A DNA stretch of 27,048 nucleotides from a virus. The translations under genes and the position numbers were made by a program. The notes beneath the pieces were generated by a model that saw nothing but the letters and a program-made list of their open reading frames with translations, ran no database searches and had not been told where the DNA came from. The stretch lies in IMG/VR virus record IMGVR_UViG_3300018079_000034, positions 1-27,048 of that record, one strand, 5' to 3'. This document shows positions 12,391 through 21,034 of the stretch, in pieces (position 1 is the first letter of the stretch; each line of letters starts with the position of its first letter).

Positions 12391-12520
12391 TGGAAAATGG
12401 ATGACTAGTGGCTATCTAAATAGTTATGGTGCTGTAATTCCAAAATATCATTTGAAGCCAGATAAATATCTTGTGAGGAGATTCTATGGTAGGAATAATC
12501 AAAGAAAAATTACTGGTTAG
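12338..12520 (+). CDS. Terminal small protein of the rightward array, 60 aa
   Basis: The frame open to 12520 encodes a basic, tyrosine-rich segment (SDGKWMTSGYLNSYG, then KYHLKPDKYLVRRFYG) that reads as real protein. I place the start at ATG 12338, which overlaps the previous gene by 53 bases; ATG 12401 would give a 39-residue product after that gene's stop. Its 3' end overlaps the 3' end of the opposite-strand gene by 11 bases. Start uncertain, function unknown. Confidence 0.45.
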   Translation: MAQKKKIYCRVQIFRISDGKWMTSGYLNSYGAVIPKYHLKPDKYLVRRFYGRNNQRKITG

Positions 12521-13100
12521 GAATCTTACTAACTACTTGAAAAGCCCAAACATGAACACCATCAGGACAAAATACAGCCGTATTTCCATTTAATATAGCT
12601 ATCTCATAAGGACCACTAGTTCCAAATAGGCGGTGTTCAACTTCACCACCTGGTTGGACACTAATTGTGCCAAGATTATCTTCAAATATAACTGTTCCAT
12701 CACCTTGTTTTATAATTTTTAGTTCTTGCTTAACTAGTTGAACAGGCCCTAAGAATGCTGATATTTTATCTACAGGTTCTGGCATTGGTTCACTCTCTAC
12801 AGGCACATATAAATTAGTATTAACAAAACCATTATCTTGCCATGATGGACCATTAGTAGTTGGAACATCAGTAAGACATTTGTAAATGTTGCCATCAAGA
12901 AAGCAAATTCGGCTAACTGATACAGATGTTCCTTTATAATCTGCAATATTCTCTCCACCATCTTTTCTTAATAATCCTGCTTTATCCTCTTTTGGTGAAG
13001 CTCCGATTACACGAAGAGTGAAATCTAATGCACCCTGAACAGTTTTCTCAGCTGGTTTCTCTGAATATAGTTGATTCACTAAGCTAGTATAGTCAGGCAC
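12510..13100 (-). CDS. Last virion-array protein, 196 aa, function unknown
   Basis: The GTG start overlaps the preceding TAG (TAGTG) and follows GGAGG. Residues about 38-95 hold a compact part (GLLRKDGGEN, then RICFLDGNIYKC, then SWQDNGF) like modules I have seen in small phage proteins downstream of ejection proteins. After a Pro/Glu-rich linker, residues 115-196 are beta-rich with GDGTVIFED and SVQPGGEVEHRLFG. It may be a minor virion protein; no enzymatic motif is seen. Confidence 0.7.
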   Translation of the reverse strand: MPDYTSLVNQLYSEKPAEKTVQGALDFTLRVIGASPKEDKAGLLRKDGGENIADYKGTSVSVSRICFLDGNIYKCLTDVPTTNGPSWQDNGFVNTNLYVPVESEPMPEPVDKISAFLGPVQLVKQELKIIKQGDGTVIFEDNLGTISVQPGGEVEHRLFGTSGPYEIAILNGNTAVFCPDGVHVWAFQVVSKIPNQ

Positions 13101-15658
13101 TACCTACCTCCAATGTTTAAGTCATACTCTTCAGGTATGAATGTTGGCTTTCCGAATGAGCCCTTTTCATATGTTTGTGTTCCCAAACCAGCTCCAGATA
13201 ATCCAAGAATTAATGGAGCTAGCTCTGGATTCTCTTTAAGCACCTCAACCAAATCTTGTGTATACATTGGAAGTGCTGATTGAGCTATTCTATCAGCAAG
13301 ATGAAATGGAGTTCTATTAGTAGTGTTAAATAAATCAGTTGCAAACTTAGCAGTTGGATGTAGTCTATTAACTCCAAATTGAGCTAATGTGGACAACTCA
13401 GTTTCAGGCTTAAATCCTTCACCAAATGGTGTGAACTTACCAGAAGTGCTAGAAGTAGTTCCACCCTTAGCAATTCTACTACCAAGCACTAAATATTGCT
13501 GTAAACCTCCTGGTGGATCTATACGTGTATTACCAATCTTAATCTTACCAAAATCAGCATTAGTAGGATCCTTACTAACACTAGCTCCAGCCATCTGAGC
13601 AAGTCCAGCTATTGTCCACCAAGTTCCAATTCTTCTAACTAAAGCAGACAGATATTGTTTTCTTACAAATGGATTAGCCATAATATAAGTAGATGGATTA
13701 AGCATTCTTATCTCAGAAGAGATTTTACGGGGGCTAAAGAACGTATTAGATAGGAGTCTCGCATTACGTTCTAGATTGAACTCTTTACTTAGTTTCTTGG
13801 AAATACCAATTTCAACTCCAAGTTTTCCAATTGAAGTAGCTGTATTCACAAACTCTGCAATTTCTCTTCCAAGAACCAAATTACTTTGTGGATTTAATCC
13901 ATCTTTAGTAGCATCATTAACTAAAGTCTCAAATGTATCAGCTCTTAGATTGTTCAGGAATGATGTATAGGCTCTATTCGAGCTTCTAATATACTTGCCA
14001 TAGACAGGAATACGTTCTGCTAATTGACCACGTAATGCTTCTTCCCTCTGTGAATATTTACCCAGATCACTTAGCTTTAGTCCAACTTGGTCTGCATAAG
14101 ATGGAGTCTCAAAACCACCAACTCTGCCAGGAGTAGACTTAAAGAGTGGTTTCTCTTTAATACTATTCTGAATAGCATCATGAGTAGCTTCACTACCAAA
14201 TGATTTAGCAGCGGATGCCCACGATCTGAACCAGTGTTTAGTGCCAACTAATGGTGCAGCTTGGCGGAATGCAGCACTTGTCATAAATGGTGGGTCAACA
14301 GACATTGTTCCACGGGCTAGGTCATAATACTGTTGAACTTTACCAGGTTCTTTTTCAGTAGCTTTAGCAAATTTAGATGCTTTAGCTAATTCAGGTCTTA
14401 GTTCTTTACCTTCAAATTGAGCAGGACCAATCTGTTTACCAGTTTCATCTATTGGTATAAATCCACCAGTTTCTCTATCTAATTTGTATCTAGGTTTGAT
14501 AGATATTTTGGGAGTTTCTGTTGCTTTTATTTGAATTTCTTCTAAATTTAATTTAGGAATAGTAATTTTAGCTTCTGGAGTAATACTTTCTGGTTTTTTA
14601 TAAATATTAGATATTTTAACTTTGCCAGGCTCTTGTCCAGACAACTGGGATTTAATTCCTTGCCGAATTTGATTACCTAGTTGTCTAGCTTCTTGCTCTT
14701 CAAGACCTGTATGGTCCATTACGAATTTAAGATAGCTAGAATCTCTTAGAGACTTTTGTTTTTGTGCAATAATGAATAATGCCTTATCTAAATCACTTTC
14801 AAATTGCGGCTCATATGAATTCTGGCCGATATTAAATCTGGGCTTAGCTCCTTGTAATTCTCTTGGTAATATTGGCATTCCTAACTTATCTTCAAACTTA
14901 AGTTTTGCTGATGGAACTTTATCTTCAAACTTAAGCTTAGATAAGAATTCTGGAGTTTCTGGTAATTTAGCTAAATCTGCTTCTGCTTTCATCTCACCTA
15001 ATGTCTTGCCACCAGTTTGTTTTAAAGATTGAGTAAATTTAGGACCTTCTATAGGCTCTAAATCTAATTTAGGTTTAGTTATTGGACGTTTTCTCACTCC
15101 AGCCAAACCACCAGCTACTTCGACTAAACCAGTAGCTCTTTCACCTAAAGTAGCATTAGGTCTAGCTGTTTGATAAGCTCCATGAGCAACAACTGGTAAT
15201 GAGGCTAATCTAGTTCCTGCTCTCATAGCACTAGCAATACCAGTTAATCCTTTCTTAGCCGCACCAAGCTCTCCCAAACCTAATGCAGTTAAGGCAAGAT
15301 TAACTGGTGAAGTTAGACTACTAACTAATTCTCCAGCACCTTCTACAGCTCCACGAGCAAATCCTTTAGCTCTAGCCTTTACGCCAGATAAATATGATGG
15401 ATCTACGTCAGAAGGTTCATCAATATACTGCGCAATAGAACGAGCAAACTCAGATGGAATTTCAGTAACAGGTTCAGTTATAGCACTACCAACTTTAGAT
15501 ATAGAATCATAAGCCTTAGACAACCATCCTTTTTCTGGAGTCGGTTCTTCAGTAGAGATAGGAGCAATATCTAGTTCTGGAGCAATAGTAGTCTCTTCTA
15601 CTGGCTCCAAGTCCAAACTAGTATCTTCAACAGGTTCCAAATCAAGCTTCTGAGGCAT
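13100..15658 (-). CDS. Large internal virion (ejection) protein, polyvalent-protein-like
   Basis: 852 residues. The N-terminal 120 are acidic and disordered and hold two copies of LDLEPVE (residues 5-11 and 15-21), with further related copies near 197 and 370. Residues about 110-150 are Gly/Ala-rich and hydrophobic, fit for membrane contact. From about 410 on the sequence is helical. Around 630-720 is a block with FFSPRKISSEIR, NPFVRKQYLS and FGKIKIGNTRIDPPGG that I associate with the LPD38-type domain of large polyvalent phage proteins. Near the end is another hydrophobic stretch (ELAPLILGLSGAGLG). Such proteins are packed in the head and pass into the host with the DNA. No lytic transglycosylase motif is seen. 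Confidence 0.7.
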   Translation of the reverse strand: MPQKLDLEPVEDTSLDLEPVEETTIAPELDIAPISTEEPTPEKGWLSKAYDSISKVGSAITEPVTEIPSEFARSIAQYIDEPSDVDPSYLSGVKARAKGFARGAVEGAGELVSSLTSPVNLALTALGLGELGAAKKGLTGIASAMRAGTRLASLPVVAHGAYQTARPNATLGERATGLVEVAGGLAGVRKRPITKPKLDLEPIEGPKFTQSLKQTGGKTLGEMKAEADLAKLPETPEFLSKLKFEDKVPSAKLKFEDKLGMPILPRELQGAKPRFNIGQNSYEPQFESDLDKALFIIAQKQKSLRDSSYLKFVMDHTGLEEQEARQLGNQIRQGIKSQLSGQEPGKVKISNIYKKPESITPEAKITIPKLNLEEIQIKATETPKISIKPRYKLDRETGGFIPIDETGKQIGPAQFEGKELRPELAKASKFAKATEKEPGKVQQYYDLARGTMSVDPPFMTSAAFRQAAPLVGTKHWFRSWASAAKSFGSEATHDAIQNSIKEKPLFKSTPGRVGGFETPSYADQVGLKLSDLGKYSQREEALRGQLAERIPVYGKYIRSSNRAYTSFLNNLRADTFETLVNDATKDGLNPQSNLVLGREIAEFVNTATSIGKLGVEIGISKKLSKEFNLERNARLLSNTFFSPRKISSEIRMLNPSTYIMANPFVRKQYLSALVRRIGTWWTIAGLAQMAGASVSKDPTNADFGKIKIGNTRIDPPGGLQQYLVLGSRIAKGGTTSSTSGKFTPFGEGFKPETELSTLAQFGVNRLHPTAKFATDLFNTTNRTPFHLADRIAQSALPMYTQDLVEVLKENPELAPLILGLSGAGLGTQTYEKGSFGKPTFIPEEYDLNIGGR

Positions 15659-16620
15659 TACTTAACCTGTTTATAACCCTGTTTAGTAGCTTCTCCTAGC
15701 TGAGACTTTGGAAGGTTAAATCTCTTACCATCCTTTTCAACCATTATCTTATCACTAGTAGTAGTTGGTTTAATTTCAGCTTTCTTCTCAGATGGTAGTT
15801 TGATATCTTTACCAGGCTTATATAAAGCACTATTAATCCTATCAAACTCAGGTGAACCTTGTGGAGCAGTATTAACTGGATTACCTCTCTCATCAAATGT
15901 AATAAACTTACCTAAATCAGGTCTAGTATTTACTAATTCACGAGCTATATTCTGTTGGGTCGTTCTAAGTTGTGTAGGAGCTAGTTCTTTATTAGGCCTA
16001 GTATCTTGTAACTGTTGTCTACCAGCAATGCTAGCAGCTATTTCTCCTAACCTCTGTTGTCCACGAGTACCTTGGATATCTCTTTGAATATCACCACGAG
16101 CACCAATTTGCTCCATCCTTTGTCCACCAGTTAGTCTTAATCTATCTTCTTCATCCATCTTACCGGATGAAATACCTAAATCCATAGTCTCACCTGTAAG
16201 TGGATTAATAGCTGATACATTACCTCCAGGTGGCATAATAATTTTCATATGTGGATTTTTAGCTTTGAAGTCATAAATATCTGCTCTTTGCTGTCTGATG
16301 GCAGAATCTCTCTCTTTAATTCCCATTCCGTGTCTAGCTATATCACCTCTAGATTCAATTTCTTTCTCTTGCAGTCTAAATGCTTCTTTTTGAGTAGGAG
16401 TAATACTTCTATCAACAGTCTGAATAAACTTTTCTGGTTCAGTAACCATAGGTTTAGGCCCGTATCTAATTGGTCCTTCACGATTAATATTTATCCCAAA
16501 TGGATTTTGTCCACCTGTATCATATTGAATTCCAGCATCAAAATCAGGCATTCCAATAGGTTTGCCTTGTACTGGAAACAAATTTTGCATTCGTAGCTTT
16601 TCGATGAAGTCTGTTGGCAT
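15658..16620 (-). CDS. Internal virion protein candidate, 320 aa
   Basis: Polar, Gln/Arg/Glu-rich and largely helical, with little hydrophobic core. A proline-rich lead is followed by a long helical centre (residues 75-215, rich in RQQ, RGD-type and GQQ segments) and a Lys/Pro tail. Its TAATG coupling to the 852-residue protein and its position after the Gln-rich 207-residue protein fit an ejection-protein set of short-tailed phages. No enzymatic motif is visible. Confidence 0.62.
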   Translation of the reverse strand: MPTDFIEKLRMQNLFPVQGKPIGMPDFDAGIQYDTGGQNPFGININREGPIRYGPKPMVTEPEKFIQTVDRSITPTQKEAFRLQEKEIESRGDIARHGMGIKERDSAIRQQRADIYDFKAKNPHMKIIMPPGGNVSAINPLTGETMDLGISSGKMDEEDRLRLTGGQRMEQIGARGDIQRDIQGTRGQQRLGEIAASIAGRQQLQDTRPNKELAPTQLRTTQQNIARELVNTRPDLGKFITFDERGNPVNTAPQGSPEFDRINSALYKPGKDIKLPSEKKAEIKPTTTSDKIMVEKDGKRFNLPKSQLGEATKQGYKQVK

Positions 16621-16624
16621 AGTC

Positions 16625-17248
16625 TTATCTCAATCTGGGACGTGTCGGTTCAGAAATTCCCATAGAAGGTGAACGTCTACCTGGTAATGGTTGTTGATTA
16701 ATGCGATGTTGTAGTTCAGCACCTTGTAATGCTTGATCTCCAAAGGTTTTAGCTAGCGCAGGAGTAGTTCCATACAATGAACTGGAACCACCTAATGCTG
16801 ATAACTGTTGTGCATTCATAGCTTGTTGATTTTTCATCATATCTTGAGCTAATTGAGCATTGACATTAGTTGTAGCTCCAGATAGAGATTCAGACATCTC
16901 ACGAGCCATTTTGGCTTTCACGGCACCATAATTAGGTGAATAACCACCTTGTAATGCTCTCTGCCTATCAACATCTCTATTAGCACTTGAATAAACTGAA
17001 CGAATTGGTGAAATACCACGTTCTCGAATATCAGCCTGCTGCTGAGCTGAATATTGACCTTTGTTTGCTATATTTCCATACATTTCATTAAATCTTTTCA
17101 TTAAACCAGAATAATCCTCAGCCTGTTGTTCAACGCCAGTATTATATAATTGATATTGTCTAGTTAGTGGGTCTAAATTTGGCTGTACTCTTCCGTACGG
17201 CTGTCTAAGTGATTGTGTATTAAGTAAGTCGATTCCAGCAGGTGGCAC
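16625..17248 (-). CDS. Gln/Ala-rich internal virion protein candidate, 207 aa
   Basis: GTG start behind AGGAGA with six-base spacing. The protein has repeated helical Gln/Ala segments (QYSAQQQADI, then NVNAQLAQDM and NQQAMNAQQL) and a core IRSVYSSANRDVDRQRALQGGYS that I recall from podovirus-like virion proteins in the same place. Composition resembles the smallest of the three internal proteins of T7- or P22-type particles. No homology to those is claimed. Confidence 0.62.
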   Translation of the reverse strand: MPPAGIDLLNTQSLRQPYGRVQPNLDPLTRQYQLYNTGVEQQAEDYSGLMKRFNEMYGNIANKGQYSAQQQADIRERGISPIRSVYSSANRDVDRQRALQGGYSPNYGAVKAKMAREMSESLSGATTNVNAQLAQDMMKNQQAMNAQQLSALGGSSSLYGTTPALAKTFGDQALQGAELQHRINQQPLPGRRSPSMGISEPTRPRLR

Positions 17249-17257
17249 AAATTTCTC

Positions 17258-17737
17258 CTAAGAATCCAAAGCACCATAGCGCAAATTCTGTGCAATTCTA
17301 CGTGCCCAACCTTTACTAGCATTAGGCCAATTCTTTAATCTAGTCATGAAATCAAGTCTTTCCGCATTTAATCTCATGATAATATCTGATTCTATCATAG
17401 AAGATGCAGCAAATTTACTTACTGGACCCCAATAGCCATCGTCAGCAACATTCACTGCTCTTTGTAGATATCTAATAGCAGTCTGAATTCCTGAATTTAC
17501 TGCAAAATCAAATATTTGAAACTGAACTACATCAGTCCATGAATCTAATTCCAATTTATTCCAAAAGTCATATCTATATATGTTAATTGCATCTTCACGA
17601 GTTAATTCTTTAATAATTAGATTAGGGTATGCTCTCTTACTAATACCCCATTTAGTTTCTCCACCAGGATCATCAGGATTATTGACATATCCACCTTCAT
17701 GATCGACGACTCTCCCAAATATTTCAATAAATTGCAT
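17258..17737 (-). CDS. Endolysin, glycoside hydrolase family 108 (N-acetylmuramidase)
   Basis: The sequence shows the GH108 signature: catalytic glutamate in HEGGY (E14), then NNPDDPGGETKWGIS, and FDFAVNSG further on. After it comes LQRAVNVADDGYWGP, the PG_binding_3 peptidoglycan-binding part, and a helical end with ERLDFMTR. The full length is about 160 residues, normal for the family. It cleaves the glycan backbone of host murein for lysis. I prefer ATG 17737, just after the previous stop; a GTG at 17764 preceded by AGGAG would add nine residues. There is no signal peptide, so a separate holin is expected; none is obvious nearby. Confidence 0.92.
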   Translation of the reverse strand: MQFIEIFGRVVDHEGGYVNNPDDPGGETKWGISKRAYPNLIIKELTREDAINIYRYDFWNKLELDSWTDVVQFQIFDFAVNSGIQTAIRYLQRAVNVADDGYWGPVSKFAASSMIESDIIMRLNAERLDFMTRLKNWPNASKGWARRIAQNLRYGALDS

Positions 17738-17741
17738 AAAA

Positions 17742-18113
17742 TTATCCACTAACCCCAATCTCACCTTCTCCTTGAATAGTTAATGCAGTAGGAGTATTAG
17801 AACCACCAACTAGAAAATCGGCAGCATCTAGTCTTGCCATTCCATACCAATCATACGCACTATTAGCAGGAATAGAAAAGCCTGTTCCAATAAATTCAGT
17901 TCCAATCGCATTAGCACCTGTAGCACCCAGATATAATGTAAACGTCGCGGCAGCAGCTGTTTTATTAACAATTCTAATATGTCTCAATACTATGTACTGA
18001 CTACTTGAACCACCATTAACTCCACCAGATGCAGTAGGTGGATTTAGAATATTAGTTGTTAATGTAGTTGTTAATGCAAGCGGTCCGAACCTAAAAATTT
18101 TATTTGCTGCCAT
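17742..18113 (-). CDS. Small beta-rich virion protein, 123 aa
   Basis: Beta-strand-rich with small residues: YIVLRHIRIVN, then ATFTLYLG, FIGTGFSIPANSAYDWYG and a final LTIQGEGEIGVSG. This is the profile of a single beta-sandwich seen in head-decoration or tail-accessory proteins that cover the fibre region. It overlaps the coiled-coil gene by 14 bases and the endolysin start region. Role is inferred from position only. Confidence 0.65.
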   Translation of the reverse strand: MAANKIFRFGPLALTTTLTTNILNPPTASGGVNGGSSSQYIVLRHIRIVNKTAAAATFTLYLGATGANAIGTEFIGTGFSIPANSAYDWYGMARLDAADFLVGGSNTPTALTIQGEGEIGVSG

Positions 18114-18273
18114 CAGATTTCTCCGATATCTTATTAACGACTTCTACTAGTTGAACTTTTAGCTTTTCTAAATCTTTTTTTAAGGCATCATTCTCAGCCT
18201 GAAGAATACAGACTTGAAATGCAAGTTCACCCAAATTACGTTTAACTACAACATCTAAAAGAATTTCTGGCAT
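18100..18273 (-). CDS. Coiled-coil microprotein, 57 aa
   Basis: ATG 18273 stands one base after the stop of the fibre gene. The longer frame back to 18384 lies within that gene. Residues 20-50 have leucine/valine at heptad spacing with a Lys/Glu pattern (ENDALKKDLEKLKVQLVEV), so a coiled coil is clear. No transmembrane stretch is present, so it is not a holin. It may pair with fibre or lysis proteins. Confidence 0.68.
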   Translation of the reverse strand: MPEILLDVVVKRNLGELAFQVCILQAENDALKKDLEKLKVQLVEVVNKISEKSDGSK

Positions 18274-18274
18274 C

Positions 18275-19564
18275 TCACGTCCAAAATGGAATGTATCGTA
18301 CAGCGGCTCCGTCAAGAATTTCAATATATCCAGATGGATTATTTGATGGGACACCACCAGTCCATGTAGTTGCTGGAGTATCACTAGTTGCTGTTATTTT
18401 AAAATTTGGATTACCTGCTGAAATAGCACTCAAATCAATTTTAACCCCTGATGCAATTGCCTGGAAATCTCCACTATTTGCAAATCTCCAAATACTAACA
18501 GCAGTTACAGATGCATTTGGAGTAGTTTGAATAGCAATTTCTCCACCACCATGTGTAGAATCATAATTTTCAGTTGCTATGAAGTTAAAAGCAGCGGAAG
18601 CATGAGTTAAAAATGCACCAGAACCATAACCTCTTGCTTGGAACGAAAATATTTGATCTCCATTTAATGTTGCTGATGGAGACGATTGACTTCCTCTAGC
18701 TCTTCTAGCTGTAATATTAGCACTAGTTGCTACACTAACTGCATTAAAGCTATCTAAAACTACTGAATAATCAGCATCAGAAGCTGCAGCAAAACTCGCA
18801 AAAGGATTACTAGCATATCCTAAATGACCAATAAATCCAGTTGAAGCAATTCTTAATCTCTCTATTGGTGAAGTAGCACCATTTGGAATTGTTCTAAAGC
18901 TTATATAAGACTCATGATTAGAGCCACTCCAATTAGAACCTACACGAAAAGCAATTTGAGCAGAAGTATCACTAAATCCTAATGCATATTCACTCCAATC
19001 AGTAGCAGAACCATCATATCCACGTCCATCAAGTATTAGAAGATAATCATCAGTTTGCAATGTAGTTGGTGAAGCAAGAGTTCCTCGTGCAGCAATACCA
19101 GTGAAAATTGGTTGTGGAACAACTGCACCACCGGAAAAATGTTGATGACGAATAACTGATTCACAAGGATTAGCATTTGACTGCCTACGAAACCATCCAA
19201 TCCAGTCTCCGCCATAAAAATCTTTAGATGTAATAATAAATCCAGATAATCCATATTCTTTTATATCACCAATACTTACTGGCCCAAGTATTCCTTGTTG
19301 GGCATCAATTTGCCTATTAAATAATAATTCATTAAATGGATCACTACTACCATCCATTCCGCTATCTAATGAAATTCCTACTCCTGGTATTCCTTGAACA
19401 CCTTGTGGTCCTACTGGTCCTATTGTAGTGCTACCACTGGAAACAGCATTAGTTAATTCAGAAGTAGATTTAATTAGGTTATAAATGACTTGATATAGAG
19501 GATTATCCTTCTGTTGTAACCCTGTATTTAGTAATTGTGCAAATAGTCGTGATGGATCGAACAT
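18275..19564 (-). CDS. Tail fibre protein with collagen-like segment
   Basis: 429 residues. The N-terminal helix (1-45) is followed by a short collagen-like Gly-X-Y run (GPVGPQGVQGIPGVG, about residues 49-63), typical of trimeric phage fibres. The rest is a long beta-rich body with repeated aromatic/Ser/Gly strands (TDDYLLILDGRGYDG, then SYISFRTIPNG, IERLRIASTG) as in trimeric fibres. The end lies at the RYIPFWT terminus. There is no chaperone-type intramolecular cleavage motif that I can see. It likely recognises a host receptor. TAATG coupling to the preceding gene. Confidence 0.82.
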   Translation of the reverse strand: MFDPSRLFAQLLNTGLQQKDNPLYQVIYNLIKSTSELTNAVSSGSTTIGPVGPQGVQGIPGVGISLDSGMDGSSDPFNELLFNRQIDAQQGILGPVSIGDIKEYGLSGFIITSKDFYGGDWIGWFRRQSNANPCESVIRHQHFSGGAVVPQPIFTGIAARGTLASPTTLQTDDYLLILDGRGYDGSATDWSEYALGFSDTSAQIAFRVGSNWSGSNHESYISFRTIPNGATSPIERLRIASTGFIGHLGYASNPFASFAAASDADYSVVLDSFNAVSVATSANITARRARGSQSSPSATLNGDQIFSFQARGYGSGAFLTHASAAFNFIATENYDSTHGGGEIAIQTTPNASVTAVSIWRFANSGDFQAIASGVKIDLSAISAGNPNFKITATSDTPATTWTGGVPSNNPSGYIEILDGAAVRYIPFWT

Positions 19565-19854
19565 TACTGTGGATAACCAGTTGCTGTTTGTTTAATAAAT
19601 ATTCTAATTTTAGAAATATTAAAAGTTTCATCAATAGCAACAGTTCTAATTTCCAATTGGGAATATTGATCTTTAAAATTAGCTAGTGTATTAGCTTCTT
19701 TATTAGTAGTTGCCTCCATTGCAACATTGGCTAATTGAGTATTATGAACATCATCTAAACTTCTTAAATATTGCTGAAGATTACCTGAACCAGCCACACG
19801 AATTCTAACTGTATTGAAGTGTAATATTTCACCAGCTGAAAATTGCCTAGCCAC
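19564..19854 (-). CDS. Small tail-region protein, 96 aa
   Basis: I place the start at GTG 19854, which overlaps the previous stop in GTGGCTAG (eight bases); a TTG at 19875 would lengthen it by seven residues but overlap more. The protein has strand-like segments (HFNTVRIRVAG, then LEIRTVAIDETF and KIRIFIK) around a central helix with repeated ANV/ANTLANF. This could be a tail-hub or fibre-attachment subunit. No family known to me. Confidence 0.62.
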   Translation of the reverse strand: MARQFSAGEILHFNTVRIRVAGSGNLQQYLRSLDDVHNTQLANVAMEATTNKEANTLANFKDQYSQLEIRTVAIDETFNISKIRIFIKQTATGYPQ

Positions 19855-21034
19855 CAATAAATCCAGTCTTTGCAAATGGATTTGGAATTCTTACATTAAT
19901 TGTAGCACCTGGAGTATCTCTATCATAGAGAGTGTCTGCTGTCTTATCTTTAATAATTCTATAAATTCCGCTTGCATTCTCAATTAGAATTGTTATAATT
20001 CCAACAAATATAGTTCCACCACCAGATGGTGGTTTAATTACAGCCACAATTTGTGCTGTTCCACCAGAGTTTCCAATTTCAGGAGGAACAGTAAATACTA
20101 CTCTATCTGGAGTGCAGATTTCAATATACTGGTTTGGGACATCGAAAGTCTCTCCACCTACGATTATTTGAATGCCTTCAAGATTAGGACATAAATCTTC
20201 GTCAGGAGACGTAATTACAATTGGTGACCCAATTACAACAGGACCAGGTGTCTCTAATGTCCACCGAAAAGCCTGACTCCATGTAACTATCATGCTCCAA
20301 TTATTTGTAACAATTAATACTGAGACATTACCACTCAAATCTACGGTAGTAGAACCTGCCGCAGCAGTGCCAATAGTAAGAGTATTAAATTGACTGGCAG
20401 ATATATTGTTACTTGATAATATTATTCCGACTTGAGTGAAATTAATTATAAAATCATCATAACTCATAAATCCTTGTGGAAAAGCTCCACCAGGATTCTG
20501 AGAAAAATCATATTCTACCTCAATTATAGGATTCGTACTCAATGATATAATAGTCTGAAAATTTGTAGGCGGTGTGTTAATTTCTTGATCAATATTAGAA
20601 GTGCTTATAATATTTTCATCAGTTATCCAACTTGGAAGATAAGGAAATGGAACTAAACCAATTTCATATTGAGATGCTCCAGTAATTGCATCTAGAATAC
20701 CAGTAGCCGCTTCAAATGAACCCTGAGTAGTTAGTGAAACAGCTGCATTAAATCTAAGAACGACTTTTGATATTGCTGAACCAACAGGAATTGGCCCAAT
20801 TACACCAGCATGATCAGCATCACCCATTAATAAATAATCTGGGCCTGGAGTTACTGTAACTTCTGCAGTGATTTGCTCAGGAGATGGTAAAGGACCAGCA
20901 TCAACAAAACTATCAGAATGAACTCCACTAATAGACAAATTACAATTACTTCCAGAATCTGTAGCATTAACAAGCGTGCCAAGACGCTGGATATTATCTA
21001 CATCAAAATTCCCACTATATGTAGTAGTAGACAT
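19847..21034 (-). CDS. Tail protein with TIG-like domain, 395 aa
   Basis: Entirely beta-rich with many Ser/Thr/Gly turns. Residues about 262-350 read as an immunoglobulin-like TIG/IPT unit: PVVIGSPIVITSPDED, the strand IQIIVGGETFDV, then DRVVFTVPPE and AQIVAVIKPP. The final segment (VRIPNPFAKTGFIGG) is like a short attachment tail. It is joined to the preceding gene by TAATG. Position before the fibre suggests a tail-sheath-free hub or baseplate-type adaptor of a short tail. Confidence 0.68.
   Translation of the reverse strand: MSTTTYSGNFDVDNIQRLGTLVNATDSGSNCNLSISGVHSDSFVDAGPLPSPEQITAEVTVTPGPDYLLMGDADHAGVIGPIPVGSAISKVVLRFNAAVSLTTQGSFEAATGILDAITGASQYEIGLVPFPYLPSWITDENIISTSNIDQEINTPPTNFQTIISLSTNPIIEVEYDFSQNPGGAFPQGFMSYDDFIINFTQVGIILSSNNISASQFNTLTIGTAAAGSTTVDLSGNVSVLIVTNNWSMIVTWSQAFRWTLETPGPVVIGSPIVITSPDEDLCPNLEGIQIIVGGETFDVPNQYIEICTPDRVVFTVPPEIGNSGGTAQIVAVIKPPSGGGTIFVGIITILIENASGIYRIIKDKTADTLYDRDTPGATINVRIPNPFAKTGFIGG

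Noticed and set aside
12518-12540. GGTTAG/CTAACT hairpin as a two-way terminator
   Set aside because: Only six pairs including a wobble, AT-rich, and no T-run on either side.
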